From positions 1-56,308 of the forward strand of contig NZ_CYGY02000028.1 of the NCBI RefSeq assembly GCF_900007165.1: DNA of 56,308 nucleotides. Direction: 5' to 3'. Below the pieces are notes generated by a model. The model had not been told where the DNA came from. It ran no database searches and saw only the letters and a program-made list of their open reading frames with translations. Below, piece after piece: positions 27,100-35,330 of this stretch (position 1 is the first letter of the stretch; every line of letters begins with the position of its first letter). The position numbers and the translations under genes are program-made. This stretch comes from Paraburkholderia piptadeniae. Its GTDB lineage: Bacteria > Pseudomonadota > Gammaproteobacteria > Burkholderiales > Burkholderiaceae.

Positions 27100-28071
27100 A
27101 TGCGTGCAATCGTGCTCGAAAAATTCGGCGGCCTCGATAGCCTCGTCTATACGGAACTGCCGGAACCGGAGCCGCTGGAGGGCCACGTCGTCATCGAAAT
27201 CAAGGCGTTCGGCATCAACCACGCCGAAATGCATATGCGGCGCGGCGAGTGGGCCGAAGCCGCGAAAGTCAGCGGCATCGAATGCGTGGGCATCGTCAAG
27301 TCGTGTCCGGGCGGCGAGTTTCCCGTCGGCGCGAAGGTGGCCGCGTTGATGGGCGGCCTCGGCCGCACGATCAATGGAAGCTACGCGCAATACACGCGCG
27401 CGCCCGTCTCCAACGTCGCGCTGATCGAATCCGATCTGCCGTGGGCCGAGCTCGCGGCGATTCCCGAAACGTATGCGACGGCATGGACGTGCCTGTTCCG
27501 CAACCTCGAAATCAGCAACGGACAGACGCTGGTGATTCGCGGCGCGACGTCGTCGTTTGGACAGGCGGCAGTCAAGCTCGCCGTGAACGCGGGTGTGAAA
27601 GTGATCGCGACGACGCGCAATCCGGCGCGCTTCGCGATGCTCGAAAAGCTGGGCGCGTCGCGCGTCGAACTCGAAGGCCCCGATCTGTCGAAGCGCATCG
27701 GCGAAGCAAAGCAAATCGACGCCGTGCTCGATCTCGTCGGCAACAGCACGATTCTCGATTCGCTCGCGATGTTACGGCGAGGCGGCCGTGCGTGCCTCGC
27801 GGGCTGGCTCGGCGGCCTCGCGCCCATCGCAGACTTCAATCCGCTGTTGCAGATGTCGAGCGGCGTGCACCTCACATTTTTCGGCAGCTTCATGTTCGGC
27901 ACGCCGGGCTTTCCGCTGTCCGACGTACCGCTGCAAGCGATCGCCGCCGATGTCGCGGCGGGCCGTCTCAGCGCGAAGCCGTCGCGCGTGTTCGGTTTCG
28001 ACGAGATTCGCGAAGCGCACCGCGTGATGGAGGCGAACGAAGCGGGCGGCAAGATGGTCGTCGTCCACTGA
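27100..28071 (+). CDS. Zinc-independent quinone oxidoreductase-like dehydrogenase (MDR family)
   Basis: 323 residues: an N-terminal GroES-like fold (FGGLDSLVYTELPEPEPLEG...FGINHAEMHMRRG), and a Rossmann part with LVIRGATSSFGQAAVKLAVNAG as the NADPH motif. It ends GFDEIREAHRVMEANEAGGKMVV. There are no zinc-ligand cysteines, so it belongs to the quinone oxidoreductase/zeta-crystallin branch that reduces quinones or activated alkenes with NADPH. It follows the hydrolase by 77 bases, with AGGAGAAG before the ATG, and precedes the SDR gene by 32 bases. Confidence 0.85.
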   Translation: MRAIVLEKFGGLDSLVYTELPEPEPLEGHVVIEIKAFGINHAEMHMRRGEWAEAAKVSGIECVGIVKSCPGGEFPVGAKVAALMGGLGRTINGSYAQYTRAPVSNVALIESDLPWAELAAIPETYATAWTCLFRNLEISNGQTLVIRGATSSFGQAAVKLAVNAGVKVIATTRNPARFAMLEKLGASRVELEGPDLSKRIGEAKQIDAVLDLVGNSTILDSLAMLRRGGRACLAGWLGGLAPIADFNPLLQMSSGVHLTFFGSFMFGTPGFPLSDVPLQAIAADVAAGRLSAKPSRVFGFDEIREAHRVMEANEAGGKMVVVH

Positions 28072-28103
28072 CGCGCGACGATCGACGAAACCAGGAGACC
28101 GAT

Positions 28104-28874
28104 ATGTCCAGCAAAATAGCGATCGTCACGGGTGCGAGCCAGGGCATCGGCCGTTCGACGGCGATCAGGCTCGCGCGCGACTTCGACGCGATCGTGCTCG
28201 TTGCGCGCAACCGCGAGAATCTGGAGCAAACGGCGGGCGCCGTCAGACAGGTAGGTGCGAAAGCGCTCGCCATCGACGTCGATCTGTCGTTACCCGAAAC
28301 GGGTCGACAGGTTGTCGACGCAACGCTTGCGTCGTTCGAACGAATCGACGCGTTGCTGAATATCGCGGGCGCCGTGCCGCAGATCGACGTGTTCGACATG
28401 ACCGATGACGAATGGGATCGCGGCCTCGCGTTGAAGCTGCATGGCGCGCGGCGTCTGACTGTCGCGGCGTGGCCGTCGCTGAAGGAAACGGCGGGGTCCG
28501 TCGTAATGATGTCCGGCAATTCGGCGCTCTTTCCGAAGGCCCCGTATGCAGCCGTCGGCACGATCAACGCGGCGATTGTCGCGCTCGCTAAAGCGTTTTC
28601 GGATCGCGGCATCGCCGACGGCGTGCAGGTCAACAGCGTGCTGCCCGGACCCGTGATGACGGGACGCCGCCGCTCGTATCTCGAGCATTGGGCGCCGCTG
28701 CACGAGATGAGCGTCGAAGAAGCGACGGCGAAGTTTCCAATGGAGGCGGGCATCGCGCGGTATGGCACACCGGAGGAAATCGCCGAACTGATGGCGTTCA
28801 TCGTTTCGCCGGGCGCGCGGTGGATGACGGGCACGACGCTGCGGATGGACGGCGGAGAAGTGAAATCGATCTGA
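28104..28874 (+). CDS. Short-chain dehydrogenase/reductase-like protein lacking the catalytic lysine
   Basis: 256 residues with a clear classical SDR fold: cofactor motif TGASQGIG at 9-16, NIAGA at 86-90, catalytic-type serine in MMSGNS and tyrosine Y148. The usual YxxxK reads YAAVG, so residue 152 is glycine rather than lysine. The C-terminal GTPEEIAELMAFIVSPGARWMTGTTLRMDGG is normal. Either the protein is not a conventional oxidoreductase or another residue compensates. AGGAG precedes ATG 28104, and a strong terminator follows, so it closes the three-gene operon. Confidence 0.83.
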   Translation: MSSKIAIVTGASQGIGRSTAIRLARDFDAIVLVARNRENLEQTAGAVRQVGAKALAIDVDLSLPETGRQVVDATLASFERIDALLNIAGAVPQIDVFDMTDDEWDRGLALKLHGARRLTVAAWPSLKETAGSVVMMSGNSALFPKAPYAAVGTINAAIVALAKAFSDRGIADGVQVNSVLPGPVMTGRRRSYLEHWAPLHEMSVEEATAKFPMEAGIARYGTPEEIAELMAFIVSPGARWMTGTTLRMDGGEVKSI

Positions 28875-28880
28875 CCTATG

Positions 28881-28920
28881 AAGGCCGGCAACGCGTTGTG
28901 CGCATGCCGGCCTTCTTTTG
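28881..28920 (+). terminator. Rho-independent terminator of the hydrolase-reductase-SDR operon
   Basis: Nine-base stem AAGGCCGGC / GCCGGCCTT (28881-28889 with 28906-28914) followed by CTTTTG, six bases past the SDR stop. Confidence 0.85.
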
Positions 28921-28938
28921 TGCAAGCGATAAGCCGGA

Positions 28939-29805
28939 TCAACCGAATGCGAATGCGCGCACGAGCATCGTCACACCCATCACCATAACAACGACGCCAG
29001 TCGCTCGCGCAACGCGCTCGCCCGCACGTGCAAGACGTTCGGCGGTGATGGCTGCCGTCACGAAGGCCATTGCGTATAGATCCATGATGCCGTCGATCAA
29101 CAGCACAGCCGTCAGACCGGCGCAGCAATAGCAGCAGTGCACGCCGAGGCGAAGGCCATGCAGCCAGGCCGCGCGAGCATGCGTTGATCGCGCGCGGCCG
29201 CTCATGGTCGTACAACGGCAGCACGCAAGATAGCGGGCCTTCCACGCACTGAACTGCACGACGCCTGCAACGAGCACGGCCACGCCCGCCGCGGCGGGAA
29301 TCGCGTGCGCGAGCGTCGCGAAGTGCAGCGCGAGCGCAGTCGTCGCTGCACCCAGCGCAAACACGGCGACGCCCGCCACGGTCCACACGAAGAAGTAGCC
29401 GACACTCACGAGCGCCGTCAACGGCGCGACGCGTCTACCGTCCGTTCCATTCCTTTCGTCTGTCAGGCCGACCGCCTCGTGATAACGCCACAGCACGGGC
29501 GCGAGAGACGGCAGCATCATCGCGATCATCATCACGAGCCACATGCCGACGAACGACGCCGCGGCGCGCGGCCATTTCTGCCCGCACATGGGGACCCAAG
29601 TCATCGACAGGGTCCAGCCGCCGGGCATCGGCATTTCGCCCATTGACGACATCGACGTGCTCCAGACGATCGTCGATGCCGCGCAGACGGCGAAGACGAG
29701 TGCAACGATGGCAAAGAAGGTCCACTGCGAGGAGCGCCGCGAAGTCCGCGACGCAGCCGCACGCCTCGAAACGTCGCGCCCGGTGGCAGCGCCGATGGCG
29801 TCCAC
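28939..29805 (-). CDS. DUF2182 integral membrane protein
   Basis: 288 residues from a GTG at 29805, chosen because GAGG lies just upstream and the DUF899 gene stop is only eight bases away. There are about seven hydrophobic segments. Family features are TWVPMCGQKWPRAAASFVGM followed by WLVMMIAMMLPSL, the methionine-rich helix, a Cys-rich loop (KARYLACCRC) and LRLGVHCCYCCAGLTAVLL. DUF2182 proteins are annotated as predicted metal-binding membrane proteins without known function. The tight coupling with the thioredoxin-like DUF899 protein suggests joint work on a metal or thiol substrate. Confidence 0.82.
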   Translation of the reverse strand: MDAIGAATGRDVSRRAAASRTSRRSSQWTFFAIVALVFAVCAASTIVWSTSMSSMGEMPMPGGWTLSMTWVPMCGQKWPRAAASFVGMWLVMMIAMMLPSLAPVLWRYHEAVGLTDERNGTDGRRVAPLTALVSVGYFFVWTVAGVAVFALGAATTALALHFATLAHAIPAAAGVAVLVAGVVQFSAWKARYLACCRCTTMSGRARSTHARAAWLHGLRLGVHCCYCCAGLTAVLLIDGIMDLYAMAFVTAAITAERLARAGERVARATGVVVMVMGVTMLVRAFAFG

Positions 29806-29813
29806 GATCAACC

Positions 29814-30578
29814 TCAGCGCTGCGCGTATTCGTCGTGACGGCGCCACCAGATGCCCTGCTCGTTGCGCCCCCTCGGCGCGCGATCGAGCCACTGGTACAC
29901 GCCCCACAGACCGTCGAGACCGCGCGCATACGTCGAATACGTGTGATACACGACGCCGTCCTCGATGACGAACGCGCTCATGCCGGGCCGGTCTCGCGAG
30001 TAGGTCGGCGCATCGGTGCCGCATGTGGCCGCGAACTGGACGACGGGTTCGGGCGCAGGCTCCACGTCCATTGCGTGCCCGCCGCGCTCGAAGTTGTATT
30101 CGACGGCGCCTGTGCGCTGCTGCTCTTCGGTGAACGACACGTTGAAGTCGAAGTTGAAGTCGCTGCCGCTCGCCGACGCCCACGGAAACGTCCAGCCCAT
30201 CCGCTTCCTGTATGCCTGAAGCTTGACGAGCGGCGCACGGGAGACGGCCGTCAGCATCACATCGTGATTCGCCAGATGGACGGCGAAGCCGTTGAAGCCG
30301 TCTGCGATCGACGAGCACGACGGGCAGCCCGCCGTATAGTCCGGCCCGAACATGAAGTGATAGACGAGCAGCTGCGAGCGTCCTTTGAACAGGTCCGCGA
30401 GCGTGGCACTTCCGTCATCCGTCTCGAACGTGTACGCCTTGTCGACGCGGACCCAGGGCAGCGCCTGACGTTGCCGCGCCAGCTCGTCGCTGCGCCGCGT
30501 CAGCGCCTTTTCCGCCTCCAGCAGTTCGAGCCGTGCCGCCAGCCATTGCTCGCGTGTTCCTTTCGCATGAGTGGTCAT
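29814..30578 (-). CDS. DUF899 thioredoxin-like protein
   Basis: 254 residues from ATG 30578 (GGAGGA upstream). The DUF899 plan is clear: EQWLAARLELLEAEKALTRRSDEL and LPWVRVDKAYTF, then a thioredoxin-fold core with LVYHFMFGPDYTAGCPSCSS (CPSC at 85-88) and DGFNGFAVHLANHDVMLTAVSRAPL. The end, VYHTYSTYARGLDGLWGVYQWLDRAPRG, is strongly conserved in the family. The CxxC suggests redox activity; it has no export signal. It is transcribed with the DUF2182 gene and divergent from the helix-turn-helix regulator. Confidence 0.87.
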   Translation of the reverse strand: MTTHAKGTREQWLAARLELLEAEKALTRRSDELARQRQALPWVRVDKAYTFETDDGSATLADLFKGRSQLLVYHFMFGPDYTAGCPSCSSIADGFNGFAVHLANHDVMLTAVSRAPLVKLQAYRKRMGWTFPWASASGSDFNFDFNVSFTEEQQRTGAVEYNFERGGHAMDVEPAPEPVVQFAATCGTDAPTYSRDRPGMSAFVIEDGVVYHTYSTYARGLDGLWGVYQWLDRAPRGRNEQGIWWRRHDEYAQR

Positions 30579-30707
30579 CGTGGGTTCCTCCGTTGAATGT
30601 CGTGCGCCGGGCGATGGGTCGCCGATGCGCCGTTTTCGTGAATCGACGTGTGCTAGATTAGGACCGCCCATCGGATGGATGGGAGTGACAAATGTGACGG
30701 GATTCGG

Positions 30708-31928
30708 ATGGACTCACTCATCGCCGCTGCGGCGCGCGCGCTCGCGGCAGGTGATCCCCTCGGTGCGCTGAACCGCGTCGCGTTGCGCGACGACGCACCC
30801 GCGCTCGCGCTGCGCGGCATCGCGATGGCGCAGCTCGGCGATCTCGTTCGCGCGAAGGCGCTGGTGCGAAGCGCGGCGCGCGCCTTCGGTCCCAAAGAGG
30901 CCGTCGCCCGCGCGCGATGCATCGTCGCCGAGGCCGAAATTGCGCTCGCTTCGCGCGACCTCGGTTGGCCCGCGAAGTCGCTCGACGCCGCGCGCGCCAC
31001 GCTCGAAGCGCACGGCGATCATCTCAACGCAGCACATGCGCGGTATCTCGAAGTCAGGCGCTTGCTGCTGATCGGCCGTCTCGACGAGGCCGAGCGCCTG
31101 CTCGACGGATTCGATCCCGCGCCCTTCCCGCCCGCGTCGAGCGCCGCGCACGAGCTGATCGTGGCCGGCATCGCGATGCGCCGGCTGCGCACGAAGACGG
31201 CACGTGCCGCGCTCGTCCGCGCCGGGCGCGCCGCGCGTCACGCGGGCATTCCGGGGCTCACGGCCGAAGTCGAAAGCGCGGCGCGTCTGCTGGACTCGCC
31301 CGCAGCGCGTCTGATTGCGAATGGCGAAGAGCGGCTCCTGCTGCTCGACGAAGTGGAAGCGCTGATGGCGTCGAAGGCGCTCGTCGTCGATGCATGCAGG
31401 AACGTCGTGCGCGACGCGGGCAGCGTCGTCGCGCTCGCGACGCGTCCCGTGCTGTTCAATCTCGCTCGCGTGCTCGCCGAAGCGTGGCCCGGCGACGTGC
31501 CGCGCGACACGCTCATCGCGCGCGCATTCCGGATGAAGCACGCCGACGAGTCGCATCGCGCGCGCCTGCGTGTCGAGATGGGACGGCTTCGCGCGATGCT
31601 CGGCGCGCTCGCCGACGTGACGGCGACGCGACGCGGCTTTGCTCTCGTGCCGCGGCGCGCGCCCGAAGTCGTCGTGCTGGCGCGGCCCGTCGAAGAAGAA
31701 CACGCGGCGTTGCTCGCCTTTCTCGCCGATGGCGAATCGTGGTCGAGCTCGGCACTCGCGCTCGCGCTCGGCGCGAGCCAACGCACGGTGCAGCGCGCGC
31801 TCGATTCCCTTGCGGCAGCCGGCAAGGTGCAGTCGTTCGGGCGCGGACGCGCCCGCCGCTGGATGACGCCGCCGATGCCCGGATTCGCGACGGCGTTGTT
31901 ACTCCCCACGCCGCTGCCCATCGACTAG
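30708..31928 (+). CDS. Helix-turn-helix regulator with TPR-like N-terminus
   Basis: 406 residues from ATG 30708 (frame open from 30675). The first ~210 residues are Ala/Leu/Arg-rich antiparallel helices resembling tetratricopeptide units (AAAARALAAGDPLGALNRVALR, GDLVRAKALVRSAARAFGP, GRLDEAERLLDGF). The middle has a PRDTLIARAFRMKHADESHRAR segment of the winged-helix type, and near the C-terminus is a second helix-turn-helix SSALALALGASQRTVQRALDSL. It is divergent from DUF899-DUF2182, 129 bases away, and probably regulates that pair in response to an unknown signal. Confidence 0.75.
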   Translation: MDSLIAAAARALAAGDPLGALNRVALRDDAPALALRGIAMAQLGDLVRAKALVRSAARAFGPKEAVARARCIVAEAEIALASRDLGWPAKSLDAARATLEAHGDHLNAAHARYLEVRRLLLIGRLDEAERLLDGFDPAPFPPASSAAHELIVAGIAMRRLRTKTARAALVRAGRAARHAGIPGLTAEVESAARLLDSPAARLIANGEERLLLLDEVEALMASKALVVDACRNVVRDAGSVVALATRPVLFNLARVLAEAWPGDVPRDTLIARAFRMKHADESHRARLRVEMGRLRAMLGALADVTATRRGFALVPRRAPEVVVLARPVEEEHAALLAFLADGESWSSSALALALGASQRTVQRALDSLAAAGKVQSFGRGRARRWMTPPMPGFATALLLPTPLPID

Positions 31929-31981
31929 CATGAGAGGCTCGACTCTTCACCGACCACTTCTTCACCGACCAGGATGACAGC

Positions 31982-32653
31982 ATGAATCGATCAGCCGCTG
32001 AAATCGTGCGTGAATATGGACCCTTTCCGGGCATCGACAGCGTGCATGGCGTCACATATGACGGCCAGAACGTCTGGTTCGCCACCGGCGACACGCTGCA
32101 GGCGCTGGACCCCGCAAGCGGACAGACGACGCGCTCGATCGGCGTGGACGCGGACGCGGGAACGGCATTCGACGGCCTGCACCTGTTCCAGATCGCCGAC
32201 GACCGCATCCAGAAGGTCGATCCGCAAACGGGCCGCGTGCTCGCGACGATCCCCGCGCCCGCCGGCAGCAACTCGGGGCTCGCATGGGCGGAGGGATCGC
32301 TGTGGGTCGGGCAGTATCGCGAGCGGAAGATCCATCAGGTCGATCCTCAGACAGGAGCGATTCTTCGCACCATCGAATCGAACCGCTTCGTCACGGGCGT
32401 GACGTGGGTCGATGGCGAACTGTGGCACGGCACGTGGGAAGGCGACGAGAGCGACTTGCGGCACGTCGATCCGCGCACGGGCGAAGTGCTCGAAATGGTC
32501 GAGTTGCCGCAAGGGGTGATGGTGTCGGGGCTCGAGTCCGATGGCGCTGACCGGTTTTTCTGTGGCGGTGGCGATAGCGGGAAACTGCGTGCAGTGCGGC
32601 GGCCGAAGCGAGAGAGCGAGGCTGGGGGTACGGTCGGCACAGCGAGAGGGTGA
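31982..32653 (+). CDS. Glutamine cyclotransferase-like beta-propeller protein
   Basis: 223 residues without signal peptide. Five blade-like repeats run through the protein: VHGVTYDGQNVWFATGDTLQ, TAFDGLHLFQIADDRIQKVD, SGLAWAEGSLWVGQYRERKI, VTGVTWVDGELWHGTWEGDE and VSGLESDGADRFFCGGGDSG. This corresponds to the plant/bacterial glutaminyl cyclase-like propeller family, although short bacterial members are not shown to have cyclase activity. It follows the regulator gene by 53 bases on the same strand and may be co-transcribed. Confidence 0.7.
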   Translation: MNRSAAEIVREYGPFPGIDSVHGVTYDGQNVWFATGDTLQALDPASGQTTRSIGVDADAGTAFDGLHLFQIADDRIQKVDPQTGRVLATIPAPAGSNSGLAWAEGSLWVGQYRERKIHQVDPQTGAILRTIESNRFVTGVTWVDGELWHGTWEGDESDLRHVDPRTGEVLEMVELPQGVMVSGLESDGADRFFCGGGDSGKLRAVRRPKRESEAGGTVGTARG

Positions 32654-32929
32654 AGGGTGGTGGAGCGCGCGTCAAAATAAGTGCGATGAGGATGTCTATC
32701 CTTTACATCGAGACTTTTATCAGATCGCTCATGTGTACGGAATCAATCGTAGACCGCGCCACCACATTGCAACGATCCGTAAGCCAGCGATTCGCTATTG
32801 CAAGACACTCCGCCGGCCGCACACCACCCTCGAAACAGCATTTACAGACGATTACACATTCGCCACACCTTTGCGGGACGGCCGCTCATACAATCCGTTG
32901 CATCCGAAAACGGCATCAGGGAGACAGCA

Positions 32930-33298
32930 ATGATTCGATCGAAAACGGCCGTCGCCGCTGCGGTGATTTTCCTGGCCTGCGCGTCCGCGCCTGCTTTTGC
33001 GCAGGGCGGAGGCAATGGTGGCGGTAACGGCGGAGGCAATGGCGGTGGAAACGGTGGCGGCAATGGCGGAGGCCACGGCGCAGGCGTCGGAGCCGGGATG
33101 GGCCACGCGGGCGGCATGTCGGCGAGCCATATGAGCGCGAAAGGACTCGCCAATACCAACAGTCACGTCGCGGCCGACCGCGACATGGGACAAGACCGCG
33201 CCGCCGATCGCGCGAGCATTCACTCGCAAACTCACATCGGCCAGCATGTCAATCGCGGCAAGCGCACGGCAACGGGACGCACGGCGACACACACGTAG
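32930..33298 (+). CDS. Small exported Gly/Asn-repeat protein
   Basis: 122 residues from ATG 32930 with GGGAG upstream (start at 32798 is open but non-coding in character). Signal peptide MIRSKTAVAAAVIFLACASAPAFA, then about six GGGN units (residues 26-48) encoded by a DNA repeat of GGCGGAGGCAAT-type dodecamers, a GHGAGVGAGMGHAGGMS segment, and a His/Arg/Thr-rich hydrophilic tail. Low-complexity exported proteins of this kind are common in Burkholderia; the function is unknown. The repeat could vary in length between strains. Confidence 0.7.
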   Translation: MIRSKTAVAAAVIFLACASAPAFAQGGGNGGGNGGGNGGGNGGGNGGGHGAGVGAGMGHAGGMSASHMSAKGLANTNSHVAADRDMGQDRAADRASIHSQTHIGQHVNRGKRTATGRTATHT

Positions 33299-33436
33299 TG
33301 CGGTGTGATTCAGGGGCCGCCTAACGGCGGCCGTTCCCGCTCGGCCGCCGACGATCAATGATGCTCCAGTGCAAGCCTGACCGGCTTCGCTTGCCCATCA
33401 ATCTTGCGCCCACGCGGTCGACGCCGCGCCCGCCCC

Positions 33437-34438
33437 TCACCCCCGCTCCACCTTCTCCTCCCGCTTCGCACTGCGCCCGCGCCGCGCGGTCGCCGACGAC
33501 AGCGGCTGCATCAACTTCGCATACTCCTGCTCGAGAAACGGCTCCGCGTGTTCGAGCAGAAAGCGCCGAAACATCACGCACGTCGGCGACAACTGCTTCG
33601 AGCTCAGATGCACGATCTGCCACGTGCGCTCGACGGGCGTCCCGTTCACGTCGAGCAGCGCGATCTCGCCGGTGCGCAGTTCGAGCGCGAGCGTATGCAG
33701 CGAGATGAGGCTCACGCCCATGCCCGCCATCACAGCCTGCTTGATCGTTTCGTTGCTGCCGAGCGTCACGCAGCGCGCCGGTGTGAACAGATGCTGCCGG
33801 AACGTATGCTCGGTGACGGCCCGCGTGCCCGAACCCGGCTCGCGCAGCAAAAACGTATCGCCCGCCAGCTCCTGCAGATCGAAGCGGCGCGCGTTACGCA
33901 ACGGATGCGTAACGGGCGCGATGATCACATGCGGATGGTACGCAAGCGGCTCGGCCGTCGTGCCCAGTTCCGGCGGCGGGCGGCCCATGATCGCGAGATC
34001 GGTTGCGTTGTCCTGCAACAGCCTCAGCAGCGTCTCGCGGTTGCCGACGGAAAAATGCACGTCGACCTTCGGAAACTGCTTCGAATACAGCGCCAGCAGC
34101 TTCGGCGCGAAGTAGGTCGCGGAACTCACGATACTCACCGCGATCGTGCCGCTATCGGCTTGCGCGAGCGAGGACATCGTGTCTTCGGCGTCCTTGATCT
34201 CGCCGAGAATGCGGCTCGCGTGATGCGACAGACGCTCGCCCGCTTCTGTCAGCGTCAGCCGCCGCGCAATGCGCTCGAAGAGCGGCATGCCGATCGCCTC
34301 TTCCAGTTGCCGGATCTGCATCGACACGGCGGGCTGCGTCAGATGCAATTCTTCCGCCGCGCGCGCGAAGCTCGGCAGTCGGCTTGCGATCACGAAGATC
34401 TGCAGTTGCCTGAGCGTCAGCGAGCGGATCAGATTCAT
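33437..34438 (-). CDS. LysR-family regulator, CbbR-like
   Basis: 333 residues from ATG 34438 (MNLIRSLTLRQLQIF). The winged helix FARAAEELHLTQPAVSMQIR followed by QLEEAIGMPLFERI is intact. The effector domain runs from about 90 to 295 with DLAIMGRPPPE and TFLLREPGSGTRAVTEHTF, a combination typical of CbbR, the activator of Calvin-cycle operons. A basic C-terminal tail (RRGRSAKREEKVERG) is extra. It lies 85 bases after the last gene of the xox operon on the same strand. It may regulate xox genes, the nearby cbb remnants, or both; this is inference. Confidence 0.82.
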   Translation of the reverse strand: MNLIRSLTLRQLQIFVIASRLPSFARAAEELHLTQPAVSMQIRQLEEAIGMPLFERIARRLTLTEAGERLSHHASRILGEIKDAEDTMSSLAQADSGTIAVSIVSSATYFAPKLLALYSKQFPKVDVHFSVGNRETLLRLLQDNATDLAIMGRPPPELGTTAEPLAYHPHVIIAPVTHPLRNARRFDLQELAGDTFLLREPGSGTRAVTEHTFRQHLFTPARCVTLGSNETIKQAVMAGMGVSLISLHTLALELRTGEIALLDVNGTPVERTWQIVHLSSKQLSPTCVMFRRFLLEHAEPFLEQEYAKLMQPLSSATARRGRSAKREEKVERG

Positions 34439-34523
34439 GATGCGTTTTCCCAAACGCGTTTCGACGGGCAGCGAGCACGCCGCCCGTCATCTCACGCAGC
34501 GTCCATCCAATATTCAGCGAAAA

Positions 34524-35330
34524 TCAGCGGCTCGCACGCGGCGCGTTGGAGGATGGCTTCGGCGTCGAAGGCGCGCCGTGCGCGGGCGGCGACAGCTTGC
34601 GCACCGACGTCTCGTAGCTCACCGATTCCGTCTTGACGGGATGCGCGAAATCGCCGTTGTCGCCGGGCACCTCGGTGAGCAGCAACGACACGCCGCCAGG
34701 CACGCCATCGGCGAGGATGAACGTGTAGCGCTTGCTCGTGTACTTCGGAAAGCGCTCCGCGTTCGGATCGTGCAGATACGGTTGAATCACGATCTTGCGC
34801 GCCTTCACCGGCTTTCCGTCCACCTGCGCAGTCACATCCGTGATGGGCGGCCCCGCCGCGAGCGCGAGCCGGACGCGCTGCTGGAAATAGCGGCGCTGTC
34901 CGCCCGTCAACTGCTCCATCTCCGCGATGTCGCGTTCGAGAAAATACAGAATGATCGGGTTGCACGGCAGATTGCCGGGCAACGTCGCCTTGCCCTTCGC
35001 ATCGGTGACGGTCGCGTCGCTCTTCGCGTTGTCGTCGCTCGCGACGAGCACGCGAACCCGGTCCGTCGACTTCTCGGGCGGCGCCGATACGACGAGCGAA
35101 TAGTCAAGCTCCGTCTGCGACGCGAGGCCATGCAGATGCGGCGTGAGAAACAGCAGCTTTTCGGCGGGCGCGATGGGCGTAGCATCGTCGGCAAGCGCGG
35201 CCTGCGACATAGCCATCGACACGGCCACCGATACACCCAGCGGCGCCGCGACGGCCGCCATCGCGACGACGCCGCGCACGACAAACGCGCGCGCCAGCCC
35301 GCGTGCACATCCCGCCGTCTTGCGCGTCAT
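34524..35330 (-). CDS. Uncharacterised periplasmic protein of the xoxFGJ operon
   Basis: 268 residues from ATG 35330, overlapping the xoxJ stop as ATGA, so co-translated with it. A long N-terminus (MTRKTAGCARGLARAFVVRG) leads into a hydrophobic signal core ending SQAALADD. The mature part looks beta-rich: LFLTPHLHGLASQTELDYSL, an Ig-like stretch with VRVLVASDD, two central motifs GNLPCNPIILYFLERDIAEM and TGGQRRYFQQRVRLAL, then KYTSKRYTFILADGVPGGVS. One conserved-looking cysteine is present. No known family was recognised. Position implies a part in XoxF maturation, lanthanide handling or electron transfer, without direct evidence. Confidence 0.72.
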   Translation of the reverse strand: MTRKTAGCARGLARAFVVRGVVAMAAVAAPLGVSVAVSMAMSQAALADDATPIAPAEKLLFLTPHLHGLASQTELDYSLVVSAPPEKSTDRVRVLVASDDNAKSDATVTDAKGKATLPGNLPCNPIILYFLERDIAEMEQLTGGQRRYFQQRVRLALAAGPPITDVTAQVDGKPVKARKIVIQPYLHDPNAERFPKYTSKRYTFILADGVPGGVSLLLTEVPGDNGDFAHPVKTESVSYETSVRKLSPPAHGAPSTPKPSSNAPRASR

